Assembly (NCBI GenBank): GCA_023055355.1
Contig: JALJCS010000002.1
Span: 79,069,001-79,133,000 of the forward strand
Length of the DNA: 64,000 bases
Direction: 5' to 3'
Source of the DNA: Agelaius tricolor
Lineage: Eukaryota > Chordata > Aves > Passeriformes > Icteridae
Below, piece after piece: positions 27,052 through 39,100 of this stretch; the stretch's first letter is position 1; every line of letters begins with the position of its first letter. The position numbers and the translations under genes were made by a program. The notes under the pieces are model-generated. The model was not told the origin of the DNA and did not search any database. It saw nothing but the letters and a program-made list of their open reading frames with translations.

Positions 27052-30000
27052 CTCTGGCACTTGACCATGCTCAACACTGAGGGAAAATTTGGGCTCAGTG
27101 GACCCAAAAGACAACTATGAGTAAATGCCATTTCCCATTCTTCATGCCTTTTATCTCAGATGGTTCATTCATGTGCAGTGGTAGATGTCTCTGTAGCATG
27201 TACCCTTCAGCCCCGTCAGGCGGAGCCCTGTTTCCTGTGGAGCAACAGACCCAAAACTTTACTGGTCTGTGACAATAGAGACTGAAAATACCTTCTGGAG
27301 CAAGACCATTTATTCTCCTTATCAGCCTGAGCTATGGTAATGGCTGTCATGCCCAGCTACACCTAATCCTGAAAGCTGGAGAGTCTGTAGTGCTGTCCAT
27401 AAGCCACTTCTCTAAAGCTTCAGGCTACAGAGCATGCTTATCATCTGCTTGGATTGCACAGCCTTCTGAAGCTGTTTTCTGTAACATTAGGTTTAGCCAC
27501 TGGCTAAATAGATGTATTTGGCAAGGTATTTTTCTGGTTAAGATTCTGAAGATGTATGATGTAATGAATTAAATGCTTTCCAATTCTGAATATTTAAAAT
27601 ACGCCATGCTGTATTTAGCATAGCTGCAGAGAGGAAGAAAGAACATTGACCAGCAGGCTGGGTGAATCAAAATGTCAGGGTAGTTTTCTGACAAACTTTA
27701 TTTAATTTCATCATTGCTGATATGCATTTTCAATGGAGTATGATAAATGCAAAGGGGTCATATTTCAATGTAGCCCTCTGTTAGGGAAACATTTATGATT
27801 TCAGCCCAGAATACATGAGTAACAGGATAGCCTTGTTAGCAAGATGTGTATTTGAGTAAGACACAAGCCTCTTACACCATCATACAAATCAGAGAGGATG
27901 CAAATCTCTGAGTATTAAACTTTGGATCTGTGGATTTGCTACAGGCACCTCTCTTTCTGTTGGCCAGCATCAGATCTCTTAGTGGAATGGAAATTTGAGA
28001 TTAGTGATAGTCCCCAAAGTGGACCTTACCAGATAATTTTGCCAGACACTTATTCCACTTGAGTCTTTTCAGAGGAACTGAAAAGTTATTCTTGCTTAGC
28101 TATCAGAATTGCCCTCTGGTGTAAGCACATACCAAGCAGATATTTACCCCTTTATTTGATGCATATGGCAATATTAATTGTCACAAGCTTTTTTTCCTCT
28201 GTGTTTTTTCTGATGCAATTTCTTTGGGAAGAGACAGAGGGATGTGTTCAAGTGATTTTTAAAACGATTCTATGCGTAAGGTGACTCTTGAAGCTCAGAA
28301 ATCTGCTACAGAGAAATGGAGGAGTAAAAACTATTTACAGTATATTTTTATCCTACCTTTATTCTGACATTTTAAAATTGTTTAGCATGACATGAAACAT
28401 TGGCACCATGGAGAAAGAGAGATGAGTAACTGGGGAAGCCTGGACTCTGACGTTCTCTAGAACATTCAAGAGAAGTAAAATCCAGTCTGTGCTCAAAGGG
28501 ATATATCTGTTTGACTATGATAGATATGACAGGTTTTCCTCCCTGAGACCAACTGGAAACCAGAATTGCTCTGCTGCCATTCACCCTATTACAGCATTAT
28601 AACCTGAATAAAACCAAAGTACTTTAAAATGTGTTGAATGTTCACATTTGGTATCTGAGTAATTTTTAGCCTTAGTATGGCCAAACCAAAACATCCCAGT
28701 CCAATTTTGAAAAAGTCGGTAAGCCATATTAGTCCCAGGGTGAATTCCCCCTTTCAGTGCAATAACTGAATTCTGGGTTTACCACCCCATGTGGGAAAAG
28801 AAGGTCATTTTACATTATATTTTCATTACTACATCCAAAATTATTAAAAATACCACTGTGGAGACAAAGCCTCTTTTTTTTTTTTTTTTAAGAAAATCTC
28901 CTTTAAAAAAGCCCTTTGAATAACAACTGTTTGGAAGATCCATCTCTTCAATTAAGACATACTTTGTCAATGAGGCTATAAAATGATGACTGAAAGACAG
29001 ACAGATATCTTTCAGTGAGAATTGAAGGAGAAATACTCAAAATTCTAAGAACGACAGGGACTTAACCTTCACAAACTGACAAAGGAAGAAAATTATCTTT
29101 TTTGACATTTTCACACCAGTGCTTTCCTGGAGTATTTTTTTACAGTCAAACATAACATATTGGCAGTAATTAGGGAAAATTATTGTTATGCAGGAGACAA
29201 GGCTACATGACCCAATGGTCTATTCTGGCCTATGATTTGTTTAAATACAACTAGTTATTTTATGCTTTTTTTTTTTTTCCCAATTCAACATAGTTTAGCA
29301 GTTAGTCAAGATGGAATTTGGTTATTCCTAGTATGGAAGTGATAGAGAAATGTGGGTGATGTTTATTTGAAGATTTCAGTGGTCTGCACATCTTGATGTG
29401 GTTTCTTGCATGGTTTTGCACATGAAGGATTCCACAGAATGTGAGATGTGATTGAGCTCATGGTCTGAGGTTATACAGTATGACATTCAGTTCTCACAAA
29501 AAAATATAAAGCTGCTTTGAACAGCCTGCAGGAGTCCTTTTCTAGGGAAATCACCACACAGGGTCTTCTCATTGAATGCCATGTTTTTCATTGTGAATTT
29601 CCAACTGGTCATGAAGATGATAAAGGTCATTATCAGCTGGGCAGGGAATGTGCATGGAAGGCACAGAAGACCAACACCAGCTCTGATCTTGCAGTTTGTT
29701 CAGCAGCTGCCCTGGGAACCGCATGCACTGCGTATGTCGGGTGTGCTGGATGTGTTCCACTTGTTCAATACCTACCAAGGATGTGTAGGAAGCCAGATTT
29801 GCTTTCAGTCATTTTGTACCTATTTCTATTGCCTTATGCATGCTCAGGCAATTACTCATTTGTAGAGGAAAAAGATCCCAGTAATTTGGAATTGACTTGC
29901 TCTTAAATAGAAAAATACTTTCTGTTCCTCTTGCTCAGTGGCACCCAGGACTTCTCCAGCAGGGAAAGCACGGTGTGTGGAACAGATCACCTGGGGAATG

Positions 30001-30857
30001 GATGAGCTTGAAAAACTGATTGAAAGAAAGTGATACTAGCCTTGCATCTTACATCACCCTTTCTCCTTGGGCTTCATTACTTCCATGTCTGCAATTAATG
30101 GGCGGTGTTTTCAGAGCTTTTATAGCATTTTTGGGGGGTAAGAGTGTTGCAAGTATGCCTTTCAGTGCAATACATAAAAGAGAACAGACCAGCATGTAGT
30201 GACCTAAAATATTATTTTTGTATTTTTTATATATTATGAGATCATATTTATCCATAAAACCATGAGAGGGCAGCATTCTCTCTATCATCCATATTCTCTT
30301 TCTGCTAGAAAATTAAGAGAGACTTTCATCTCATAAACCACAGAGAAGTGTTATATATAATTCAGAGCTTGGCTCAATATTCTTTGTAATCAATAGGAAT
30401 GTTTCCCTTGATTTAAATAGGTGTTGGACTGAGGCTTCAGTTGTTCAAAAATGACATCAGGAAGAACAGTCTATATAATTTAAATCAGAAAATATTAAAA
30501 ATATGCAGCAGGGAAATTATTTTGGTGATGGCTAACCATGAGGACAAAATAGCAAGAATATTGGTGTATTCCCCACTTCTTTGTGTCTTTGAATACAGAC
30601 AAAGATGTCTCTTTGGAAAAACTGAACAAAAGCTGCTGGACTCAACGCTGAGGTAGCCAAGTGGTGTTCTGTGAACTGTATGGCACAAAAGATAAGCTGA
30701 TGCTCTGTGTAAACAGACAAGATAAACCACACTCTTTTTTTTTGTGCTGTTTGTAATTAATGAGTGGAACAATTTGGACTTGCAGGGAATGATCTTACAA
30801 TCAAAATGGTACTTATCCAAAATGGACAAGGACCTACAGCCATAAACAAAAAAAAAA
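27052..30857. other. Intergenic, no gene recognised
   Basis: AT-rich with T-rich runs near 28872 and 29268. A 129-codon frame at 29517-29906 overlaps another frame on the same strand and has no recognisable domain. Confidence 0.7.
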
Positions 30858-31080
30858 AAGTTCCAAAGTTCCACCTCAATATGAGGAAGAACTTGTTTAC
30901 ACTGAGGGTGGCCGAGCACTGGAAGAGGTTCCCCAGGGAGGTCATGGAGTTTTCCACTCTGGAGACATTGAAAACCCACCCGGAAGAGTTCCTGTGTCAC
31001 CTGCTCTAAGTGACCCTGCCTTGGCAGGTTGGACTACATGATCTCCAGTGTTCCCTCCCAACCTTTGGTATTCTGTGATT
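30858..31080 (+). mobile_element. CR1 LINE 3' fragment
   Basis: Has ATGAGGAAGAACTTGTTTAC, GAGGTTCCCCAGGGAGGTC, TGTCACCTGCTCTAAGTGACC and TTGGACTACATGATCTCCAG, ending in GGTATTCTGTGATT. The frame encodes the CR1 ORF2 C-terminal signature MRKNLFTLRV...PREVM. It is preceded by an A-rich stretch (30847-30859). Confidence 0.9.
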
Positions 31081-31085
31081 TCCAC

Positions 31086-31160
31086 ATGTGGGGGTAGAAC
31101 TAGATGATCACTAAAGGTCCCTTCTGACAGAAACTATTTTATGATTCTGTGATCTTCTGT
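31086..31160 (+). mobile_element. Second, very short CR1 tail
   Basis: The segment GTAGAACTAGATGATCACTA followed by AAGGTCCCTTCTGACAG and TTTATGATTCTGTGATCTTC is again a CR1 3' terminus, a few bases after the previous one ends. It may be an independent short insertion or a tail duplication. Confidence 0.7.
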
Positions 31161-32583
31161 AAGTAAGCACCAAGCATTTGTGTCATCTATGCTGTGCAAG
31201 CAATCAGGATTGCTAAGCAAAATTATCTCTCCAGCTCTGGAGTTCATTAATGTGGCAAATACCATTAAACTAGCCAAGAGTTTCACTGCAAAATGTTACA
31301 GCTGCGACATGATCCTTTGACTAACATCAATACAGTACTGTAACAATAAGTGATTTGGGGTTTTGGAAGCATTAATTGTGCATTTTTTGCAAAATTAGAA
31401 CAGCTTAAGATGGAGAGGGAGGTTTTGAAAAAGAAAAGCAGAATTTTTTGCTTCTAAATAACTGTTTCAGAAATAAGTTAGGTCACAAGAAGCTACAGTT
31501 TTTAGTCAGATGAATATTTAGACATCTCACAGTGTCAGTCCAATGGAGAGTGGCAAACCTAATTAGCATTCTTTCTAGCAGTTTCAGCAGAGAGGAGTAC
31601 TATTTAATGAACATGGAAACCAAGCTAGTCTTTCTGTATAGCTTGACATGGTGACCCAACCCCAACTCCCAATGGGTTTATGATGAAATTGAATTTTCTT
31701 ACTTGTTTACTTCATCTCCTGCTGGTAAGGGAAATTCCTGTATGTCTCTTATTCATAGCATTTCAGTAATTTCAACACCCCTAAAATGATGCACAAAGTT
31801 TTCACTGTGAATACCCTTAGGAGGTACCACAAACTGTGGTTTCCAGAGAAGTCATTGAGACAAATGCAATGGTGGGCAAATGCACACAATTCCCAAAGGT
31901 TGCCCCAAGCAACTACTCAACATGTGAGAAAGCAAAGGATCTCCACAGGGGTTGGCAGTAAAACAAACATGTTATTTGATCTTGAACTATTTTCATATTG
32001 GTGCTATTTGATCTATATCTATATGTGCCTTTTCTTTCATTGATATGAGCTACTTAAAAAGATTGCCCATTTCTTCAGAGGGAAAAAAGTTGTGTTTATC
32101 TGTGATTTTTAAATAGGGCCATCGTAAAGAAAAAAGTTAATTTACTTGTTATGTTTTGAAGACTACTAAAGGTTGTTAGCATTTGCTAACTTCAAGTATT
32201 TGCACATAGTTTCCATAAAAAAGAAAAATATGAGGTATTATTAATTTTCCCATAACCTGTCATATAAAAATGAATTCAATAACATGTGAGTTCTGCCAAG
32301 ATGGCTGTATATTTTTTTTAGAGAAATAATGTAGCTGTTCAGGCTAGCCTACATTTTACATGGGGTTTGAATTAGCACTTTTCAATGGATCTCAAAAGCA
32401 TTTTTTTCTCTGCTATTCAACTCAATACTGAAGCTCCAGTTCAGGAAGGTACTTCATCATGTGAGTAATCCTATTCAAAGCAGTGGGCCACTGACACCCT
32501 CAGAGCTGCACATGTACTTACATATCCCAGGAATGAGACCTTGGCAAACAATGAAAGCAGCTGGAGTATGGGGGACCCTCTCA
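31161..32583. other. Intergenic, no gene recognised
   Basis: AT-rich sequence between the CR1 tails and the possible LTR-type repeat; no feature identified. Confidence 0.7.
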
Positions 32584-33120
32584 TGATTTGAGTCTCACCT
32601 TGTCTCAGACGGAGTCGTGAGCTTCACTCGCCAGGCAGGAGCAATAAGACATTTTGTTGGTGTAAGTGAGTCACCAAAGCTCAGTGGTAAATATGGCAGT
32701 GGCTTAACAAGGTTCAATGGCAAGGTATGTGCTGCACAGGGCACAGTGCCAGGCAAACTGTCAGGAGACCCTCCCTTGAGTCATGAGGTTCAGAAGGGAT
32801 CCCCTTGCATTCTAAACTCCTTCCCAGCAGGGATTTTCAGGTGTGGCTCTATTCAGGCTTAGTCTCAGACTTGGTCAATGGTTTATGTCTGTATGATCAT
32901 AGATACACAGTAAAGCCCTTCTATGGCTTAGCTAAGATTTCAAAGTTTCAGTATTCCCAATTCACCTACTGGGTGTATCTGGTGTGATAAGGATTCTCTC
33001 AGCCTTGAGGAGTAACCTTGAGAGGCATCCCCACTCAAGGAGAGATCCTGGCACACAACTCTGCAGCTGTGCAGGAGAGTTCAACAAGTCCTGGGCTGTC
33101 CACCAGTTATGGGATAACTT
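32584..33120. mobile_element. Possible LTR-type interspersed repeat
   Basis: A moderately GC-rich block whose segments (around 32590-32650, 32720-32770 and 33001-33060) recall avian LTR sequences: a GCAGGAGCAATAAGAC stretch, a GCTGCACAGGGCACAG stretch and a CTCAAGGAGAGATCCTGGC stretch. I cannot place termini or target duplications. The call is from recollection and needs a repeat-library comparison. Confidence 0.35.
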
Positions 33121-36100
33121 GATTGCCTTATAGTGATTTCTGCATACCAGTCATATTTTGGCTGGCATATGCTGAACTAGCCGTAGGCTGCTGAGCAAGA
33201 TTTATAGCCCTTAGCTGTTTTGTTGTTATCTGTCTCTCCAGAGTCCAACAAACAGATGCAGCAATTCTGACCACTACTGATGACTTTTGTTTAAGTAGAA
33301 AAAGGGTGAGAGAGTGGCATAGCACCATACACTGCAGTTTTGATCTGATGTTTAAAGCAGTGCCTGACACATTGCTCTTCATGGGTGGAGTGCCATTGCC
33401 TCATGCTTGACCTTACCTAGACTTATTTATTTGGAAGAAATTCAAGAGGTCACAATCCCATTGTGATGAATGTAAAACAGGGAAGTATGAAATGCAAACA
33501 GTCAAGACAGGCCCCAAAAGAGATGTCACAACTTGCAAGGAAAGTGAATATGGTAGTAGCAGCAAAAAACATCATAGCTTTATACTTCTTCCTTTTTGGA
33601 TAGAAGGTTGAGTAAGGTGGGGGAGGGAGGGGTGAAATAAGGGAAAGATGGTGAGGCTGCCTGAATATAAACAGAGATAAGGAGAGGGAAGAAACAGCTC
33701 TTCAATGTGGGACAATGAGATTCTATTAAAGAGATCATTAATCTGGATTCTGACCTCCCCCATTGTTGAATCAACTCCAGCCACCAGGAGGCAGGGAGAA
33801 GGGAGATGGAGAGATAACCATCACTGTCTGCATTTGCTGTTGCCAGAGTGTCTGATGAATCTCCTTCACCCTTCTCATCAGCATGTCTGGATCTAATTTG
33901 GTTTTCTCTTTTCTCTGCAGTGCTGCTGTGGAAAGCCATGGATTTTCACTCATTTTAACAGTCAGCTGATATATTCAACAGGGAGCTTATTTTGCTAAAT
34001 AAGCTACAAAGCAAAACACCAAGAAGCACATTGCAGTGAAATAAAATACAGACTCTAATTGATGCAGTAGTTTTGAATAAATCTTTCCATTGTCACAGTC
34101 AGCATGCTAAATGCCAAGGCCTGTCAGCACCACTTCTTAGTTACCTACCCAAGGTAACCATACAGTTCTTCTCATTGCAGAATCCAGCTGTTAGCAATAC
34201 CAATTTATGATGTTTTACTCAAAAAGAATTTTTAAAAAGGAAAAAAATAAATGACAAAATAAATGGCTCTATTTTGCAAGATTGTCAGATCCCATCTCTT
34301 CTTGCAGAGCCAAAATAACCTGGAGACCAGTGTGGATGTTTGGCTGGGAGTGCATGAGAGTGATGCCCCAGCAGAGAACTGGAATCAGCTTGTTCAAAAG
34401 CCTTGCACTGGGCCACCCTGCCCTTTTGTGGAGAAATGGCCTTGGGGAAGTAAACATCTGCAAACAGCCTATTCCACAAAAAGTTTATAAATACTAAATT
34501 TGCTGTCTTTAGTTATGGAATGGTGATACTTTTTGTCTGTTTGCAGTTTCAAACTCTGCATATAACCAGGAACAGCAGCCACTTTGTCCTTGGAGCTCCT
34601 TGAGTCTGTAGGAAAAAGAGGTATCCAATGCACATTTAAGACTGAAATTTTATATGTGTCCTTCTGAGGGGTTACCTAAGCACATTTACACTCTGAACAT
34701 GTAAAGTCATTATATAGGCAGAATAGGAGGAAAAATGAACATCCAGTTTGTGAGAAATGGGAGGCAGAGGGACCAGAAAAGGGAATGCCACTGATAGCAG
34801 TTTTCTGTTATTGCAGGCCAGACATCACATGGCCCCTTTCACAGAATTAATTGTTTAGTGAAAAAAAATGCTCTGCTACAAGTCTGGACCCAAACTCTGT
34901 GCTGTGCACTTTGCTTACTTCAGCTGGCATCTCTGAGTGATATGTCAGATTGTAATTAGATCTCTGAAATTAGAAGAAAAAGAAAGACCTTATGGCATTT
35001 TGTGCCAAAAAGGTTTAAATAATTTAAGTATTTAACATTCCAGAAATGATATTTTTCAGGAAAAAAAGGTGATTTTTATATTCTATTTATTTTCTTCTGT
35101 TTTTCACAGGTGGCCCTTCTCTTACACTGAAGAGTCAAAATTTGTCTTGGTAAATTTACCTGTAATATCAATATAGCTCAAGATTCCACTGTTGTGAAAA
35201 AATCACATTTAATTTATCAAGGGGTATTCAGGCAGGTCCTACGAAAAAGTATTATCGGCCTGAAAAATCTTCCCTAAAAACATTTTAGAATTTATTCATG
35301 ATAGTCTGTAGAGGTTTTTTTATTCCCCAAGCTACTGTATGGAAAGGATGAAATTTTGTATTAAATTCCAACAGCTCAAAAATTGTATGAAAAGATAATA
35401 ATTTTGTATTAAATACTAAAGGACTTTCCTCCATGAGGATATAAGCAAGTTCCAGAGGAACTAGTAGTTATGCTGCAGAAGGATTTTTCAGGCTTAAGAG
35501 AGCTTGGGGGAGGGTGTTTGAGTGCATTAGTATTCATTCCACGTTCTTGCCTGCTGTTCCACATGCACTATTTTGTGCCTCCACAAACTGCTCTGGATGC
35601 AGATCAAAATTATTTAAAATAATTCACAGGGGAAAAAAAAACCCCAAAGTAGCAGTTTCTATGTATTTCCACATTGCCTTCATTTTCATTGACATTTACT
35701 GTTAGCCTTTTTATAGCAATATGAAAAAAGATGGCAGAAGCAGAGAAGGGAAAGGCTTTGTCTGATAAGAAAGGCTGTTACATTTTAGGGAGAAGTTCTC
35801 ACAACAAATCAGAATGCTGTTAGCTTTCCTTGTGCAGTCAGCATCAACAATTTAAAGCAGCAGCACTGAATTCTTTAACTGAAAAGCCACTTTAAAGTTG
35901 TTGTTATTACTATTACTATTCCTTCTTGTTTGCAAAATCTGTTTTTACACAGGAGAAAGTATAGTGATCTCTTCTGTGTTAATACTTTTTAGTAGGGTGA
36001 ACACTCACTTCCTCTGATTTTATTTTCTGTTTCTGAAGCCTCCTGAGTCAGAAGCCAGTCCAGGAACAGACTGCCAAGGAACCAAGCTTCCATCTCCTGG

Positions 36101-39100
36101 AGCTGAACTCACAGCTGCAGCAACACTTACTGGGAAACTTCACTAAAGAGCAAGTGGGCACAATCTCCTGCAATATATGGATTTATCAAGCAAGTTCTGC
36201 TTTACTCCCATGAAAAAACAGGCTTCTTACTAAATGCTTGGGAGGAACCTTTAATTTCTTGCTCACTGACAGGAGCCTGGTTCATGGCCCATCAGCACTG
36301 GCTCTAGGCTCCTTCTTTAATACTTGTCCTCGTAGTGAAATTCTTGAATCCTGATTGAAAAGGAGCATGGTAATGTGCAAACTTGTCTTACAGTACAAAG
36401 TTGTATTGCCTACTCTGAGAGCAGGCCAGAAGAATCCCTGTAGCTCATGGAATTGTATGGAGATCTGCATGAAAGAAAAGAAAAAAAAAAGCTAGAAAGT
36501 TAAGGGTAAGCTTCAAAAGCAAAATCCCAAAATCCCACCAGGAGAGGACAAGCTTAGAAGAAAGCTGAAGGGGAAATTTATACATTTTTGGAGGCATGAA
36601 TAAGGTGGATTCAGGGAAGAGGTGCCTCTTACACACACATACCCACACAGAGATGTCAAATGTCCAATGTTCAAGATTCACATTACATGAAACACAGTGA
36701 ACTCTCAGTGCTAACTGAGGCACAGTATGGTAGATGCAAAATCTTTAAATCAGTGTGTTCCCTTGTGGACAATAATCACTGACTCTGGGCAATCTCTTAA
36801 AAAAAGTCCTGGTCCCTGCTGGGTGAAGTGCTGGAATCTGTGCTGTTGTTCTCAGGGTGCCACCCTGCTGAGTTCAAGATGAAGAATAAATATGCATGAA
36901 GTTGACAGTTAGTTTGGCTCCCACCAAAGCTTAATTTAGCTCACTTCTCAGTGCTGAATAAGATAAATTAAAACCAATAATTAATAGTTCTTTTAACACA
37001 GGGAGTAAAGTGCAGCATGTGATAAAAATGCTAAATCTGGGGAAACTTCAGAGTTGGAGGATAAAGACTGTAAGGTGCATTCCACATTGGCGAGGAGATA
37101 CCACATACTTTGCAGGGCACTGATGGACTAAACAAAAGAAAATGTCTGGTCAGAGGAAACAAAGGAATGCACAGCAGCATCCAGGAAGGATGTAGCACAG
37201 TCCACACCAGCTGGAATGCCTCTCCTGAGGAGTCTGAAATTCCTTCCATCTCCTCCCCCCTCCTGTTTTTGGTTTTCAACCTTTTCTACCAAGAAAAGGA
37301 CAAAAGCTTTATTATGCTTGAAGTCTGGCCACAAACAAAATTACCTAAAAGGTGCTTCAGAGCATTTAGTACATGAGCATGTGCTATTTCTGCAGGGACA
37401 TGGCAAGCTTTCCCAGTGACTTTTGCCATCATCCACAAATTGCACATTTTCCTTCTGTGTTACTTCACAAAGGCGCCTCCTTTTTCTTCTTAGCTTGAAC
37501 CACTGCGCTCACTTCCTTTGAAGCCAGAAGCTGCAGAGCTGACACAAGGAATTTCAAATAAATTCTAATAGCCATTTTGGAGAGGAAATATTGGGTGTTC
37601 ATTATTGATTTTGTTACTTTATTGTGATTGTTTCTGTGTATAGCTGCAAATGGGGGTTGTTTGTGGGTGTGCTGTGCAACCTGCCTGAGGAAGGCAGAAT
37701 ATGTACGAAATTCTAGAATGTTTTTAAAAGTACAGCAAGTACAAGGCAGAGAAGTATACATTTTGTAATATGTATATACATATATATTACACATATATTG
37801 CATACACTTATGCCTGCTCATCAAACACTCATTGCTCCCAGCCAGAGAGGGTGGGTAGAGCAGTAAGTAAAGAGTCTTCAATATTCATTCAAGAAGGGTG
37901 ATCTATGAATGATGAAGACAAAGAGGTGGTTGGGGGAAAATGGGCAAGCTGAGGCTGGCCTCAGTGGCATGGAAAAGGAAACAGAAGCCACATGAAAAGA
38001 GACATAAAGATAAATAGTAAGGGAAAGAACCATGTCACTCTCTAAGGTGTGGACAAAATTCTTAAACTCAGTTCAGTGGGAATAGGAAAGGTTGTTGGAG
38101 AAATTCAAATCAGCATGGCATTGATATGTCAGACAGCAAAGCCAGGAACTTTCTACAAATAAGGAGAAAAGCAACACTCTGTGACTGAAATCACTGTATT
38201 TCTAAATGTTATCTATGTAACTCATAGAATTGTCATGCAGATTGCTTGATGTTTGCAGCTGAAAGATATTGCTTTTACACTAAATATTCTTATTTTGTTT
38301 TATTCCTTTAAAAGACTGTACTCTCTCACAGTAGCTTTTCTGTCCAACCTCAGTAAAGTCTACACTTGAGGTTCCAGTCTCTTACCTCACCTGTATTTCA
38401 GATTGTACAGCAGTGAAAGCCCCTGCTGTACTGTAGATGGTTACTATCACAAGAAGCAGCCACAGGTCCTGTGTCCAGGAGGAGCCAGCTTCTTCTCACA
38501 GATGACAACTGCCTTTAACTGCTTTCCTGGTTGAAAGGGGAGAACCTACCAATCCACAGGTGGTGAAACCATTTGGATGTAAATTATACAGGCTGTCCAT
38601 CAAGCTGCACAAGCCAATAGCTGGTTCACAGCTGAATGAACCCAGTGTTCAATCTGAGAGATTTGAATTCAGAACGTGTAGAAAAAACCCTCAGACCTCC
38701 ATGCAAAATTCATTGAAGGCCGAAAGTGGCATCATTTCTGGCCCGACAATCCTGCGTATGCGGAAAACCAGAAGGAGGGAAACTTGGTGCCATGTTAATG
38801 CTGCCCAAATATACACAATGAAGTCAGACTGAAAGCAATGAAATTGCAGACGCTCCTCATGAGCTAAGAGGACCATTTTCCTTAACCAGTGACCTTCAAT
38901 TACAGAGTAGCAAGCAAATTAGTAGAGACAAAAAAGAAAAACCTGTTAGCCAGAAAATCTTACTGGCTAAAGCTTGTCTTGTTTCAGTTCCAGTTTCCAT
39001 AGCTTTTCGGTAAAATATGTGCTGTCTCTTTCTCTTTTGGAGTACTGGTGTTAACTGGAAATGTTGATTCTGGGAACAATGAATTCCTTCTTATCAAATG

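Noticed and set aside
30485..31000. 171-codon minus-strand frame
   Set aside because: Its N-terminal part is the antisense of a CR1 tail and the rest is AT-rich intergenic DNA; treated as an artefact.
33902..33921. Good polypyrimidine-AG (TTTTCTCTTTTCTCTGCAG) suggesting an exon
   Set aside because: The following sequence has no recognisable coding content or paired donor with a family motif.
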